Shown piece by piece: positions 7,849 to 17,085 of a stretch of DNA of 64,000 nt (the stretch's first letter is position 1; each line of letters opens with the position of its first letter). The DNA comes from Streptomyces griseoaurantiacus (GTDB lineage Bacteria > Actinomycetota > Actinomycetes > Streptomycetales > Streptomycetaceae). The notes under the pieces were generated by a model. It saw only the letters and a program-made list of their open reading frames with translations. It ran no database searches and was not told the DNA's origin. The position numbers and the translations under genes are program-made. The stretch spans positions 58,441 to 122,440 of the forward strand of contig BNBP01000013.1 of NCBI GenBank assembly GCA_014656015.1, written 5' to 3'.

Positions 7849-9324
7849 TTACGGCGCCCCGTGCCCCGTGCGGGGCGGCTCCAGCGGGGGTGCGGTGACG
7901 TTGCCGTGGCGCAGGCATTCCGGGTGGGCGCAGTCGGGGACCGGGCGGCGGACCGTCGACCAGGCCAGGACCGCGCCCGCCACCAGGACGGCGGCGCAGA
8001 TCGGCATGGCGCGGCGAAACGCCGCGTCGAAGGCGCCGGCCGAGCGGTAGGCCTCGTCGTCCATGCCGGTCAGCAGTGGCAGCGCGGCCACCGCGACAAG
8101 GCCGGCGGCCCGGGCGGCCGCGTTGTTGATGCCGCTGGCCAGGCCGGCCCGGCCGCTGTCCACCGAGGCCAGGACGGTCGCGGTCAGCGGCGCCACCAGG
8201 GTGACCATGCCCGCGCCCATGACCAGCAGGGCGGGCAGCACATCGGTCGGGTACGCCGCGTCCTCGCCCACCCGCAGCATCAGCAGCATCGCGGCCGCGC
8301 ACAGCAGCGGGCCGAGGGTGAGCGGGATCCGCGGCCCGATCCGCTCGGCCAGCGCGCCGGAACGCGCCGAGAACAGCAGCATGAGGGCGGTCGTCGGCAG
8401 CATGGCCGTACCGGCCGCGAGCGGTGAATAGCCCGCGACCACCTGGAGCTGGAGCGCGGTGAGGAAGAAGAAGCCGCCGAACGCCGCGTACACGCACAGC
8501 GTCACCAGGTTGACCGCGGTGAACTGGCGCGAGCCGAAGATCGAGGGCGGCAGCATCGGGTCCGCCGCGCGGTGTTCGACGTACACGAAGGCGACGCCCG
8601 CCGCCACGCCCGCCAGCGCGGTGAGCGCGACGGCGAGCGAACCCTGCCGGGCCTCGACGAGGGCGTACGTCACCAGGGCGAGCGCGAGCGCGCCGAGCGC
8701 GGCGCCGGACAGGTCGAAGCGGCCGTGGGCGCGCTCGTCGGAGGACTCCGGGACGTGGCGGAGGGCGACGGGGACGCAGATCAGGGCCAGGGGGACGTTG
8801 AGCAGGAACACCCAGCGCCAGCCGGGGCCCTCGACCAGCCAGCCGCCGAGGAAGGGGCCCACGGCGGCCCCGATGCCGCCGAAGCCGGACCAGATGCCGA
8901 CCGCCCGCGCCCGGTCGTCGGGGTGGAACGAGGCCTGGATGAGGGCGAGGGAGCCGGGCGTGAGGAGCGCGCCCCCGACGCCCTGCAGGGCGCGGGCCGC
9001 GATGAGGACGCCGGAGGTGGGGGCGAGGCCGCAGGCCAGGGAGGCGAGGGCGAACCAGGTCACGCCGAGGACGAAGACCCGGCGGCGGCCGAAGCGGTCG
9101 CCCAGGGAGCCGCCGAGGAGGATGAGGGAGGCGAGGGTGAGGAGGTAGGCGTTGACGGTCCACTGCAGGGCCGTGAGGGGGGCGTCGAGGTCCTCGCCGA
9201 TGCGGGGCAGGGCGACGTTGACGACGGTGCTGTCCAGCAGCGCCATGCTGGAGCCGAGCACCGTGGTGAGGAGGATCCAGCGCGCGGCGGGGGTGGGGAG
9301 GTGTGTGCCGGGGGGTGCGGCCAT
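7849..9324 (-). CDS. MFS transporter, DHA2 (EmrB/QacA) family
   Basis: About 491 residues with some 14 hydrophobic helices, as in 14-TMS drug:proton antiporters. It has the helix-1 pattern LLDSTVVNVALPRIGEDL, motif A GGSLGDRFGRRRVF in the 2-3 loop, and motif C-like GGALLTPGSLALIQ. This family exports drugs or secondary metabolites using the proton gradient; the substrate cannot be told. The ATG at 9324 (MAAPPGTHLPTP) is chosen because the conserved family begins about 15 residues later; the open frame continues upstream to 9540 with no family match. The C-terminus ends in a Pro/Cys-containing cytosolic tail. No regulator gene is adjacent. Confidence 0.88.
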   Translation of the reverse strand: MAAPPGTHLPTPAARWILLTTVLGSSMALLDSTVVNVALPRIGEDLDAPLTALQWTVNAYLLTLASLILLGGSLGDRFGRRRVFVLGVTWFALASLACGLAPTSGVLIAARALQGVGGALLTPGSLALIQASFHPDDRARAVGIWSGFGGIGAAVGPFLGGWLVEGPGWRWVFLLNVPLALICVPVALRHVPESSDERAHGRFDLSGAALGALALALVTYALVEARQGSLAVALTALAGVAAGVAFVYVEHRAADPMLPPSIFGSRQFTAVNLVTLCVYAAFGGFFFLTALQLQVVAGYSPLAAGTAMLPTTALMLLFSARSGALAERIGPRIPLTLGPLLCAAAMLLMLRVGEDAAYPTDVLPALLVMGAGMVTLVAPLTATVLASVDSGRAGLASGINNAAARAAGLVAVAALPLLTGMDDEAYRSAGAFDAAFRRAMPICAAVLVAGAVLAWSTVRRPVPDCAHPECLRHGNVTAPPLEPPRTGHGAP

Positions 9325-9547
9325 GGGGGGATCATCCCGCAGGGGCGGGGGCTCCACCAGACTGCTCCGGCGAGGGGGAGTCGCCGGGGCCCGGTGATCG
9401 GAGGTGGATCCCATGGCGTACCGGGCCCCGGCTGCACACCAAGTGCCCGTGAGGCCGGTATTCACACCCTTTGGGTGCGGTGCCGGGCCGTCGTGACCGT
9501 CGCGGCCGTTCCGCGGGAGGTGCACCGGGAGCCGGGACATGCCGGAA

Positions 9548-9569
9548 GCCCCGGACGGTTGTCCGGGGC
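9548..9569 (-). terminator. Hairpin terminator downstream of the small hydrophobic gene
   Basis: A perfect 9-bp stem (GCCCCGGAC / GTCCGGGGC) with a GGTT loop, located 43 bases after the stop of the small gene ending at 9613 and upstream of the MFS gene. Confidence 0.7.
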
Positions 9570-9612
9570 CTTTGTGGCTCGTGCCGGTGCGCGGTGACCG
9601 GCGGGTGTACGG

Positions 9613-9783
9613 CTACCAGCGATACCAGCGGCCCTTGCGGCCGCCACTGTCCGCGCTGCGGACGACGAAGCCCAGCAGCCAGACCACCAGCACGATGATG
9701 GCGATCCACCACAGGGCCTTCAGCGCGAAGCCCGCGCCGAAGAGGATCAGAGCCAGCAGAAGAACCAGAAGCAGGGGAACCAT
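9613..9783 (-). CDS. Small hydrophobic membrane protein (56 aa)
   Basis: A 56-residue protein beginning MVPLLLVLLLALILFGAG. It contains two adjacent hydrophobic helices (about 2-18 and 22-42, split by LKALWW) and ends with a basic tail GRKGRWYRW. Short proteins of this make-up, annotated only as hydrophobic protein, are common in Streptomyces; the function is unknown. The ATG follows an AGGTCGATAAC leader. It is a single gene followed by a clear hairpin. Confidence 0.8.
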   Translation of the reverse strand: MVPLLLVLLLALILFGAGFALKALWWIAIIVLVVWLLGFVVRSADSGGRKGRWYRW

Positions 9784-9898
9784 AGTTATCGACCTCCGCC
9801 GCTCCTCGTGCCCGCCAACAGGCCGAACACACAGCGAAATTACCTGGTTTCTTCACGCGTCCTCCGGGCATTCGTCACCGGTTCGGCCGCCGGCCCGC

Positions 9899-9940
9899 AG
9901 CCGCCCCCGCCCCCGGCCCCGGCCCCGGCCCCGGCCCCGG
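9899..9940. repeat. CCGGCCC low-complexity tract
   Basis: Six-base CCGGCC/CCCGGC units repeated about five times after a Pro-codon-like CCCCCG run, in the gap between the small hydrophobic gene and fructose-bisphosphate aldolase. No gene is supported here. Confidence 0.7.
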
Positions 9941-9951
9941 TGGAACGACAT

Positions 9952-9975
9952 CGCCCCGCGTCCCAGTGCGGGGCG
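9952..9975 (-). terminator. Terminator of the aldolase gene
   Basis: An 8-bp stem CGCCCCGC / GCGGGGCG with an 8-base loop lies 23 bases beyond the aldolase stop codon. Confidence 0.7.
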
Positions 9976-9998
9976 CGGGGCGGTGGGGGACGAAGGGG

Positions 9999-11030
9999 TT
10001 ACTTGATCTTCGTGCCGGTGGAGCGGAGGTGACCGCAGGCCGCCAGGACACGCTCGGCCATGCCGGCCTCGGCGAGCTTGCCCCAGGTGCGCGGGTCGTA
10101 GGTCTTCTTGGCGCCGACCTCGCCGTCGACCTTGAGGACGCCGTCGTAGTTGCGGAAGACGTGGTCGACGACGGGACGGGTGAAGGCGTACTGCGTGTCC
10201 GTGTCGATGTTCATCTTGACCACGCCGTTCTCCAGCGCCGTGCGGATCTCCTCCTCCGTGGAGCCGGAGCCGCCGTGGAAGACGAAGTCGAAGGGCTGGC
10301 TGCCGGCCGGGCGGCCGTACTTCGCGGCCACGCCCTCGTTCAGGTCCTTCAGCAGCTCCGGGCGCAGGACGACGTTGCCCGGCTTGTACACGCCGTGCAC
10401 GTTGCCGAAGGAGGCGGCCAGCAGGTAGCGGCCCTTCTCGCCCAGGCCGAGGGCCTCGGCGGTGCGGGTCACGTCGTCGACCGTCGTGTAGAGGGAGTCG
10501 TTGATCTCGTGGGAGACGCCGTCCTCCTCGCCGCCGGTCGGGGTGATCTCGACCTCGAGGATGATCTTCGCGGCGGCGGCGCGGCCCAGCAGCTCCTGGG
10601 CGATGGCGAGGTTGTCGGCCAGCGTCTCCGCCGAGCCGTCCCACATGTGGGACTGGAACAGCGGGTTGCGGCCGGCCTTGACCCGCTCCTCCGAGACCGC
10701 GAGCAGCGGCCGCACGTACCCGTCGAGCTTGTCCTTCGGGCAGTGGTCGGTGTGCAGCGCGATGTTCACGTCGTACTTCTCGGCGACGATGTGCGCGAAC
10801 TCGGCCAGGGCTACCGCGCCGGTCACCATGTCCTTGTTGTGCTGGCCGCCGAGGAACTCCGCGCCACCCGTGGAGATCTGGACGATGCCGTCGCTCTCCG
10901 CCTCCGCGAAGCCGCGCAGCGCCGCGTGCAGGGTCTGGGACGAGGTCACGTTGATGGCCGGGTAGGCGAACTTGCCTGCCTTCGCCCGGTCGAGCATCTC
11001 GTTGTAGACCTCGGGGGTTGCGATGGGCAT
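9999..11030 (-). CDS. fbaA: Fructose-bisphosphate aldolase, class II
   Basis: A 343-residue zinc-dependent aldolase of glycolysis and gluconeogenesis (fructose-1,6-bisphosphate to dihydroxyacetone phosphate plus glyceraldehyde-3-phosphate), cytosolic. It starts MPIATPEVYNEMLDRAK, and carries the metal and substrate motifs INVTSSQTLHAALRG, ALHTDHCPKDK (catalytic Asp about 95, zinc His 96), HMWDGS, the zinc region EVEITPTGGEEDGV, FGNVHGVYKPG, and the phosphate/DHAP-binding VFHGGSGSTEEEI and KMNIDTDTQYAF. Length and order agree with the class IIA E. coli/actinobacterial type. It is transcribed alone, with a hairpin after it. Upstream is 183 bases of gap to pyrE. Confidence 0.96.
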   Translation of the reverse strand: MPIATPEVYNEMLDRAKAGKFAYPAINVTSSQTLHAALRGFAEAESDGIVQISTGGAEFLGGQHNKDMVTGAVALAEFAHIVAEKYDVNIALHTDHCPKDKLDGYVRPLLAVSEERVKAGRNPLFQSHMWDGSAETLADNLAIAQELLGRAAAAKIILEVEITPTGGEEDGVSHEINDSLYTTVDDVTRTAEALGLGEKGRYLLAASFGNVHGVYKPGNVVLRPELLKDLNEGVAAKYGRPAGSQPFDFVFHGGSGSTEEEIRTALENGVVKMNIDTDTQYAFTRPVVDHVFRNYDGVLKVDGEVGAKKTYDPRTWGKLAEAGMAERVLAACGHLRSTGTKIK

Positions 11031-11213
11031 CTGTCCGCTCCTTGTGATGTACGGGTGCGTTCTGCGTACTCAGGTCCCTGACCTAGGGGGTGACGTCATC
11101 GTCGGCCCCATCCTTCCAGACTCGGCCCCCTGCGTCGGACACCCTGTCCAGCCTGTGGATGGGCCGAGTCGGAACGGGGCCGCGCGGGGGCCGGCCCGGG
11201 GGCCCGACCGGGC

Positions 11214-11798
11214 TCAGTCCAGGCCGAGTTCGTCCTTGCCGAAGGCGTACAGGTACGGCACCCCGGCACCCTCGCGGATCTTCTCCGCGGCGCCCGTCGC
11301 ACGGTCGACGATGGTCGCGACGCCGACGACCTCGGCGCCCGCCTCCCGCACCGCCTCCACGGCGGTGAGCGGCGAACCGCCCGTGGTGGAGGTGTCCTCG
11401 ACGACGAGGACCCGGCGGCCCGCGATGTCCGGCCCCTCGACCCGGCGCTGCATGCCGTGCGCCTTGGCCGCCTTGCGGACCACGAAGGCGTCCAGACGCC
11501 GGCCGCGCGCGGCGGCGGCGTGCAGCATCGCGCCGGCGACCGGGTCGGCGCCCATCGTGAGGCCGCCGACCGCGTCGAACTCCAGTTCCGCCGTCAGATC
11601 GAGCAGCACCTGCCCGACCAGCGGCGCGGCCTCGCCGTCGAGGGTGACGCGGCGCAGGTCCACGTAGTAGTCCGCCTCCAGGCCCGAGGAGAGGGTCACT
11701 CTGCCGTGCACGACGGCCTTGTCCTTGATCTGCCGCAGCAGCGCGCCGCGCACGTCGGTGCCGGCCGAGCCGGTGGCCTTGTCGTCGTCCTTCGTCAT
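11214..11798 (-). CDS. pyrE: Orotate phosphoribosyltransferase
   Basis: A 194-residue type I phosphoribosyltransferase that joins orotate to PRPP to give OMP in pyrimidine synthesis. Visible are the substrate loop LSSGLEADYYVDLRRVTL, the GGLTMGADPVAGAMLHAA segment, FVVRKAAKAHG, and the PRPP-binding motif VLVVEDTSTTGGS. The start at 11798 (MTKDDDKATGS) matches the homologue N-terminus; the open frame upstream overlaps the epimerase gene. It lies 10 bases after the aldose-epimerase-like gene, so it is probably co-transcribed with it. Confidence 0.95.
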   Translation of the reverse strand: MTKDDDKATGSAGTDVRGALLRQIKDKAVVHGRVTLSSGLEADYYVDLRRVTLDGEAAPLVGQVLLDLTAELEFDAVGGLTMGADPVAGAMLHAAAARGRRLDAFVVRKAAKAHGMQRRVEGPDIAGRRVLVVEDTSTTGGSPLTAVEAVREAGAEVVGVATIVDRATGAAEKIREGAGVPYLYAFGKDELGLD

Positions 11799-11808
11799 GG
11801 CGCTCAGC

Positions 11809-12597
11809 TTATGCGGGGCGCCAGGTCCAGGTGGTGGTGGCTTCCAGCGGCTCGAGGGGGGTGACCAGGCGCGGGAGCGTGTTGAGGCCGTTGGGCGGGC
11901 CGGTCTGCGGCTCCACACACACCGCCTCCTCCTGCTCGTCGTAGACGACGACCCACCGCTCGCGCGAGGCCACCGTCAGCGCGAGCCTGCCGGGCCAGGT
12001 CAGGGTGACGTCGACGCCCTCGGGCATGCCGAAGCAGTCGTCCCAGGGGCCCGGGCGGGGCTCGACGCGGTTGCCGGTGGGCAGGTGGTCCTCGCCGCGC
12101 TCCTCCTGCCAGGCGGGCGCGAAGTCGAGACTGACCTCGCTGCCGTCGAGGCTGCGGTGGAACCAGGGGTGCCAGCCGATCTGCGCCGGAAAGGACGAGC
12201 CGTACGTCTCCACGGCCATGGCGAGGGTCAGCGAGTCCTCGGCGAGGGTGACGACCTGGGTGACCCGGCCGGGGTACGGCCACGGCTCGCTCAGGTCGTA
12301 GGTCAGCACGGCCTCGGTGGGGGTGACCCGGGCGGTGGCCCACGGGGCGTTGCGGGCGGTGCCGTGGATGGCGTGCGGGGGCGAGTTCAGGGGGAGCTGG
12401 TGCACGGTGGCGCCGTCACGGAAACGGCCGTCCCTGGTGCGGCCGCACCAGGGGACCATCGGGAAGCAGCCGTAGCGCTCGCCCTGCCGGAGGAGTTCCG
12501 TGCCGGCGATGCGGAGGCCGGTGAGGCGTCCGCCGTTCGCGGGATGGAGGGTGGCCTCCGCGGTGCCCGCGGTCAGCGTGATCTGTTCATTGCTCAC
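11809..12597 (-). CDS. Aldose 1-epimerase family protein
   Basis: A 262-residue beta-sandwich protein of the galactose-mutarotase superfamily. The start region LTAGTAEATLHPANGGRLTGL is followed by GCFPMVPWCGRTRDGRF, the conserved His motif HAIHGTARNAPW, the second His motif IGWHPWF and a late Glu-containing CVEPQTGPPNGLN. Together these are the expected catalytic His, His and Glu. It probably interconverts sugar anomers or sugar-6-phosphate anomers; the specific sugar is not indicated. It is the first gene of a two-gene unit with pyrE. Confidence 0.88.
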   Translation of the reverse strand: MSNEQITLTAGTAEATLHPANGGRLTGLRIAGTELLRQGERYGCFPMVPWCGRTRDGRFRDGATVHQLPLNSPPHAIHGTARNAPWATARVTPTEAVLTYDLSEPWPYPGRVTQVVTLAEDSLTLAMAVETYGSSFPAQIGWHPWFHRSLDGSEVSLDFAPAWQEERGEDHLPTGNRVEPRPGPWDDCFGMPEGVDVTLTWPGRLALTVASRERWVVVYDEQEEAVCVEPQTGPPNGLNTLPRLVTPLEPLEATTTWTWRPA

Positions 12598-12658
12598 GAG
12601 GGCGACCCTAGAGCCTCCCCGCGGCCACCGGTGGGCCGGGCGGGAGGGCCCGGCGCCC

Positions 12659-13681
12659 TCAGCGGCGTTTGCGCAGCACCCTGTTCACGACGATCGCCGA
12701 GGCCAGGACGACCACCGCGGCGGGGGCCGCCCAGCGCAGCACCCCGGCGGACGCCGTCGCCTCCGGCGCCGGGACCGGGGCGTAGCGTCCGCGCGGCGGG
12801 GCGTGGTCGACCTCCTCCGCGCTGCGCCCGATCATCGTCCGCCGTGCGTGCGCCGCCTCGGCCGGGGGCCCGGCCTCCGCGTCGCCGGGCCCGCCCTGCG
12901 CGTCCGCCGGGATCTCCAGGGAGTCGGGGATCTCGGGGAGGTCCGGGACCTCCGCGTCGGAGGCGGAAGGGAACGAGGGGGACGGGGACGAGGGGGGCGG
13001 GGACGAGGACTCGGTGTCGGGGGCCGCCGGTTCGCTGCCGGCGGGCGGCGGTTCATTGCCCGCGGCCGAAGGTTCGCTGTCGGCGGGCGGCGGTTCATTG
13101 CCCGCGGCCGGAGGTTCGCTGCCTGCGGCCGGAGGTTCGCTGTCTGCGGCCGGAGGTTCGGTTCCGGGTGCCGGGGGTTCGGCCCCGGACGCCGGTGGTT
13201 TCGTGCCGGATGCCGGCCCTTCCGCCCCGGCCGGCGCCGGATCTTCGCTCCGCCCGGCCGCCGCCGCGCGGGCCGCGCTCTCCGCGAAGCGGGTCAGCAG
13301 GCGGGCGCCCGCCGAGGCGACGGTCTCCTCGGGCAGCTCGGCGATGCGGCCGTCGCCCGTGGCCGTGCCGCCGAAGGTCAGGGTCGTGCCGTCCTCGGCC
13401 GGCCGCAGCCGTACCGTCAGGGCGAGCCGTACCGTGCCGCTGCCGCGGGCCTCCGTCGCCTCGCCCTGCAGGGCGTACGAGCCGTCGTCCCGCCGCCGCA
13501 GCGTGAAGGCACCGCGGTAGGTGATGCTGTGTCCCCCGACGCGCACCTTCAGACGCCCTGCGCCGGGCTCGGCGCCCGCGTCCTGCTGGAAGCCCGGCAC
13601 GGCCCCGGCCGCCCGTTCGGGGTCGGCGAGCACCTCGCCGAGTCGCTCGGCCGGTACCGGAACGAACACCTCATGCTCCAT
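12659..13681 (-). CDS. CoxG/SRPBCC-domain protein with proline-rich repeats and a C-terminal membrane helix
   Basis: A 340-residue protein in three parts. Residues 1-145 are a CoxG-like SRPBCC domain (MEHEVFVPVPAERLGEVLADP, then alternating beta strands and a long helix ending ETVASAGARLLTRFAE). Residues about 150-225 are a disordered run of EPPAAGS/NEPPPADS-type repeats, followed by an acidic Ser/Pro linker. The C-terminus has a hydrophobic helix (WAAPAAVVVLASAIVVNRVL) and ends RKRR, so the protein looks tail-anchored with the SRPBCC domain in the cytosol. CoxG-like proteins are linked with recruiting CO dehydrogenase to membranes, but no cox genes are near. The partner and ligand are unknown. 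Confidence 0.78.
   Translation of the reverse strand: MEHEVFVPVPAERLGEVLADPERAAGAVPGFQQDAGAEPGAGRLKVRVGGHSITYRGAFTLRRRDDGSYALQGEATEARGSGTVRLALTVRLRPAEDGTTLTFGGTATGDGRIAELPEETVASAGARLLTRFAESAARAAAAGRSEDPAPAGAEGPASGTKPPASGAEPPAPGTEPPAADSEPPAAGSEPPAAGNEPPPADSEPSAAGNEPPPAGSEPAAPDTESSSPPPSSPSPSFPSASDAEVPDLPEIPDSLEIPADAQGGPGDAEAGPPAEAAHARRTMIGRSAEEVDHAPPRGRYAPVPAPEATASAGVLRWAAPAAVVVLASAIVVNRVLRKRR
13010..13220. repeat. Tandem repeats coding for Pro/Glu-rich linker
   Basis: Degenerate 27-30 base repeats containing gaaggttcgctg or ggcggcggttca blocks. They lie inside the CoxG-like gene and encode EPPxxxS/N units. Confidence 0.75.
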
Positions 13682-13746
13682 GCCGGCCGAGCCTACCCAC
13701 CGTGGCCGGAACCGAACCCGTGCACGCGGGGATTCGCCGGGGCGGG

Positions 13747-15396
13747 TCAGCCCGCGTAGCGCGGGTGCACCAGCGTCGACGGGGGCAGTCCGGGCAGCCG
13801 GGTGCGGGCCGCCGCCCGCCGGTCCGCGGCCAGGCTCTCCCGGGTGAGCGAGCGCGGCGGCGGTGCCGCCGGATCGAGCCGCAGCGCCGGGCGGGTGCGG
13901 CCGGCCAGGACGAAGCCCCAGTCGGTGACCTCCGGATGGATGCCGCGCACCGTGCGCTCGGGGCCGCCCGCGGAGCAGGCGCCGCGCCCGTCGACCCGGT
14001 ACGGCACGGTGCGCAGTCCGGCCGAGCGGATCGTCGCCTCCACGGTCCAGAACACCCGGCGGCGGGTGACCTGTCCCGCGTGCACGGCGAGCCGGCCGCC
14101 CTCGGCGAGGGCGCGGCGGGCCAGGCCGTAGAACTCCTGCGAGTACAGCTTGGTGCTGTCGCCGATGCCGGGGGCGGGGAGGTCGGCGATCACCACGTCG
14201 TACGACCGTGCGGGAACCTCCCGCAGCCGGCGGAACGCGTCGTCCGTGAGGACGCGGACGCGCGGGTCCTCGTAGGCGTGCGCGTTGAGGCGGGACAGGG
14301 CGGGGTCCCGGCGGGCCAGACGCACCACCTCCGGGTCGGGCGCGACGACGTCGAGCCGCCGTACGCCCGGGTGGCGCAGCACCTCGCGGGCGACCAGGCC
14401 GTCACCGTCGCCCAGGACGAGCACGCGGGCGTGCGGGCCGCTCATGGCGGGGTGCACCAAGGCCTCGTGGTACCGGTACTCGTCGCTGCCGCTGACCCGC
14501 AGCCGTCCGTCGAGGAACAGGCCGAGGGGGCGGCCGTGCTCGCCGCCGGTGAGGACGACCTCCTGGACACCCGTGTGCAGCGCCACCCGTACGTCGGCGC
14601 CGTACACGGCGTGCCGGGCGGCCCGTTCGAAGTCCCCGGCGAGTAGTGCGGCCAGCGCGAGCACGCCGAGCACGGTGACGTTGACGGCGAGCAGGACGTG
14701 ACGGGTGCGCGTCGGGAGGTCGCGGCGGAACAGGCCGAGGACGAGGGCGGCACCGGCGACCGCGTTGACCGCGCCGGTGAGCAGGGCGCCCTCCAACTGG
14801 CCGAGCAGCGGCAGGAGGAGGAAGGGGAAGGCGAGGCCGCCGACGAGGGCGCCCACGTAGTCGGCGGCGAAGAGGTCGGCGACCGCGCCGCCCGCCTCCT
14901 GGCGGCGGATGCGCTGGATCAGCTCCATGAGGAGGGGGACCTCGGCGCCGATGAGCAGGCCGATGGCCAGGGAGAACGCGACGAGGAGACAGCGCGGGCC
15001 GGCGGCCGGGACACCGGCCCAGTCGCCGCCGGACCAGGCGAAGACGGCGTAGAGCGCCATGGCGCTGAGGCCGCCGACGAGGGCGAGGGCTGCCTCCACG
15101 GCGCCGAAGCCGACCGCCGCGCGGCAGCGCAGCCGTTTCGCGGCGAGCGAGCCGATGCCCATCGCGAAGACCATGACCGAGAGGACGACGGAGGCCTGGG
15201 TGACGGAATCGCCGATCAGGTACGAGGCGAGGGCGACGAGTTCGAGCTCGTACACCAGTCCGCAGGCCGCGCAGACGAACACGCCGGCCAGGACGAGAAA
15301 GCGTCCCGTGCCGGGGCGTACGGGCAGCGGCGCCCGGCCCGGCTCGCCCCGGCGGGGCGGGGCGCCGGGAGGTGCGGGGGCGTGCGGGTCGATCAC
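13747..15396 (-). CDS. Membrane-bound spermidine-synthase-like protein (polyamine aminopropyltransferase fold)
   Basis: About 549 residues from a GTG start at 15396. The N-terminal half has about seven membrane helices ([20 protein letters not shown] through [21 protein letters not shown]). The C-terminal half is a Rossmann methyltransferase-like domain of the SpeE family with [20 protein letters not shown], the cosubstrate motif [19 protein letters not shown], and the catalytic-loop region [18 protein letters not shown]. Canonical spermidine synthases have DLTDP/GGGxG motifs (here DLPAP and GDGDG), so the exact amine is uncertain. Two-domain membrane versions are common in Actinobacteria and have no settled role. 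The open frame extending to 16236 overlaps the DUF2617 gene and is not coding. Confidence 0.82.
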   Translation of the reverse strand: MIDPHAPAPPGAPPRRGEPGRAPLPVRPGTGRFLVLAGVFVCAACGLVYELELVALASYLIGDSVTQASVVLSVMVFAMGIGSLAAKRLRCRAAVGFGAVEAALALVGGLSAMALYAVFAWSGGDWAGVPAAGPRCLLVAFSLAIGLLIGAEVPLLMELIQRIRRQEAGGAVADLFAADYVGALVGGLAFPFLLLPLLGQLEGALLTGAVNAVAGAALVLGLFRRDLPTRTRHVLLAVNVTVLGVLALAALLAGDFERAARHAVYGADVRVALHTGVQEVVLTGGEHGRPLGLFLDGRLRVSGSDEYRYHEALVHPAMSGPHARVLVLGDGDGLVAREVLRHPGVRRLDVVAPDPEVVRLARRDPALSRLNAHAYEDPRVRVLTDDAFRRLREVPARSYDVVIADLPAPGIGDSTKLYSQEFYGLARRALAEGGRLAVHAGQVTRRRVFWTVEATIRSAGLRTVPYRVDGRGACSAGGPERTVRGIHPEVTDWGFVLAGRTRPALRLDPAAPPPRSLTRESLAADRRAAARTRLPGLPPSTLVHPRYAG

Positions 15397-15593
15397 TGAC
15401 GGAACGCTACCCGGGCGCCGCGGCCCGGCCCGGTCACTCACGAGAGTGAAGCGGTGGTGAAGTGGTGCACGGGGAGCGCCCTTCGCGAGCTCCACCCCTG
15501 GTGCGCGTCCGGGCGCCGTACGGCCGGCGGCGACGCTCACGTGACGGGGCCCTCGGGGCGGGCATGAAACCGCGCCGACCGGCGCGTTCCGGC

Positions 15594-16193
15594 TCAGACG
15601 CCCGTGGCCTGGAGCCGGGGCGCACGATGGTCCACCGGGAGGCCGAGCCGCCACTCCTCCGCGGAGGCGCGGTTGGCGCGGTTGGCGCGGGTGACCGTGC
15701 CCACCCGCGTGCGGGTGGCGACGAGCTGGCCGTCCTGCGGGTACGCGTGCCAGGTGCGCCAGTGGATCTGGCCCTCGTGCCGCTGGGCCAGCATCGCCGT
15801 GAACGCGTGCGGACTGCCGGGGAAGACGCCGGCCAGGCCGTGCGGATGGTCGGCGACCAGGGCCAGCAGCTCCTGGGCGCGCCCCGCGAACGAGCGCGGG
15901 GAGAGCACCTCCACACGGGCCGCGAACTCGTACTCCCAGTCGTCGATCCGTTTCGCCACACCGAGCGGCAGCGGCGTGCTGCTGCCCCGGATGCAGGCGA
16001 CCGTCTCCGAGCAGGGCCCCTCCGGCGCCTCCAGGAGTACCTGGTGGGAGGCGCCGAGAAGACGCAACTGCAGCTTCGTGTCCTCCAGTTCGAGGTCGAG
16101 GGTGGCGAGTGCGGGCAGCGGTCCGCTGTCCAGGGTCCAGGCGAGGTCGGCCGCGCGCGTGTCGGTGTAGGAGGTTTTCAGGGTCGTGAGCAT
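15594..16193 (-). CDS. DUF2617 family protein
   Basis: A 199-residue protein of the actinobacterial DUF2617 family, starting [22 protein letters not shown]. It has the conserved central segments [40 protein letters not shown] and [12 protein letters not shown], and the C-terminal [20 protein letters not shown]. It is predicted to be soluble and mixed alpha/beta. No activity is known. It is co-directional with the SpeE-like gene 197 bases downstream, with which it is frequently linked in Streptomyces. Confidence 0.88.
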   Translation of the reverse strand: MLTTLKTSYTDTRAADLAWTLDSGPLPALATLDLELEDTKLQLRLLGASHQVLLEAPEGPCSETVACIRGSSTPLPLGVAKRIDDWEYEFAARVEVLSPRSFAGRAQELLALVADHPHGLAGVFPGSPHAFTAMLAQRHEGQIHWRTWHAYPQDGQLVATRTRVGTVTRANRANRASAEEWRLGLPVDHRAPRLQATGV

Positions 16194-16533
16194 GGATCGG
16201 CTCCGCTAGCACGCAAAAAGGGGAGGGGGCCGGCACACACCTCGGTGGCGCCGGAGGAGACCGGCCGGCTCGGCCGGCCGGACAGGACGTCCGGAACAGC
16301 CCGGTCCCGAAGAGGTCCGTCCGCGGGATGCCCCGCGGGACGTCCTGAGGCTGTTTCGTGATCTAGAGGGAATCATGAACTCTGGGGCCGCCACAGCGTT
16401 TTTACCCAACTTCGTGGGGTTTCCATCCCCCCGAGGGCTGCACAGCTCAACTGTTCACGTGTGACGCGCGCCCCCGCGCGCCCCTCCCCGGCCGGCCGAA
16501 CGGCCTCGGGCCCCTCCGCGGGGCCCCTCGGCC
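16194..16533. other. Intergenic region without a gene
   Basis: About 340 bases between the DUF2617 start and the Gly/Cys-rich gene. It probably holds the DUF2617 promoter and the hairpin at 16508-16526. No coding signal is convincing on either strand. Confidence 0.6.
16508..16526 (-). terminator. Putative terminator of the Gly/Cys-rich gene
   Basis: A 7-bp stem GGGCCCC / GGGGCCC with a 5-base loop, directly after the stop codon at 16534. Confidence 0.5.
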
Positions 16534-16854
16534 TCAGCCCCCTCCGCAGCCGCCGCCTCCCCCGCAACCACCGCCGCACGAGGAGCCGCCACCGCAGCTT
16601 CCTCCCCCGCACGAGTGACCGCCGCCGCCGTGATGACCGCCCGAGGACGAGTCACCGCCCGAGCCGCTGCCCGAGTCGCCGGCCCACCAGCTGCCTCCGC
16701 CACCCGCCGCGTACCCGGCGGCGCGACGGGACCGCTTCCCCTTCCGGCTCGCGTTCTTCCTGTTCGCGGCCTTCCGGTTCGCCGGCTTCCGGTTCGCGGT
16801 GAAGGCCCAGACGAGCAGCAGTGCCATGACCACAAGGATGATGCCCAACACCAT
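16534..16854 (-). CDS. Small membrane protein with a Gly/Cys-rich tail
   Basis: 106 residues. It starts MVLGIILVVMALLLVWAFTA (a single membrane helix), continues with a basic segment of NRKxANRK repeats (about 21-45), and ends in a long Gly/Ser tail with a periodic CGGG pattern (seven Cys: HSCGGGSCGGGSSCGGGC and onward) preceded by an HHGGGGH motif. The helix plus positive segment suggests a cytosolic tail. The Cys/His spacing could bind metal, or the tail may simply be low complexity. Similar proteins exist in Streptomyces with no known role. The ATG is preceded by GGAGGGTGACGCC. Confidence 0.72.
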   Translation of the reverse strand: MVLGIILVVMALLLVWAFTANRKPANRKAANRKNASRKGKRSRRAAGYAAGGGGSWWAGDSGSGSGGDSSSGGHHGGGGHSCGGGSCGGGSSCGGGCGGGGGCGGG

Positions 16855-17085
16855 GGCGTCACCCTCCTTTCGAATCCCCCATCGGCCCCCGGCAGATCCC
16901 CCTGGAGGCCGTTCGATGCCGGGCCGGCCTCGTCGGCGTCCCGGCTCTTGTGTGCACGGGAGATGCCCTCACGCCGCGCACCCCAAAGCGAAGTTGAGCA
17001 ACTTCTGAGGGTGAGCATCCGGAAAGCACCTCCCACCTGCACTGATCCACATCTTCCGGGTGTCCGCGCCCCGTCCCGGCGGCCC

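Noticed and set aside
13747..16236. An 829-residue extension of the spermidine-synthase-like frame
   Set aside because: The first 280 residues overlap the DUF2617 gene antisense-free frame and have no family match; the GTG at 15396 starts the membrane domain.
16990..17005. GAAGTTG/CAACTTC inverted repeat as an HspR or other operator
   Set aside because: Short, with a 2-base spacer and no match to a known operator; left unassigned.
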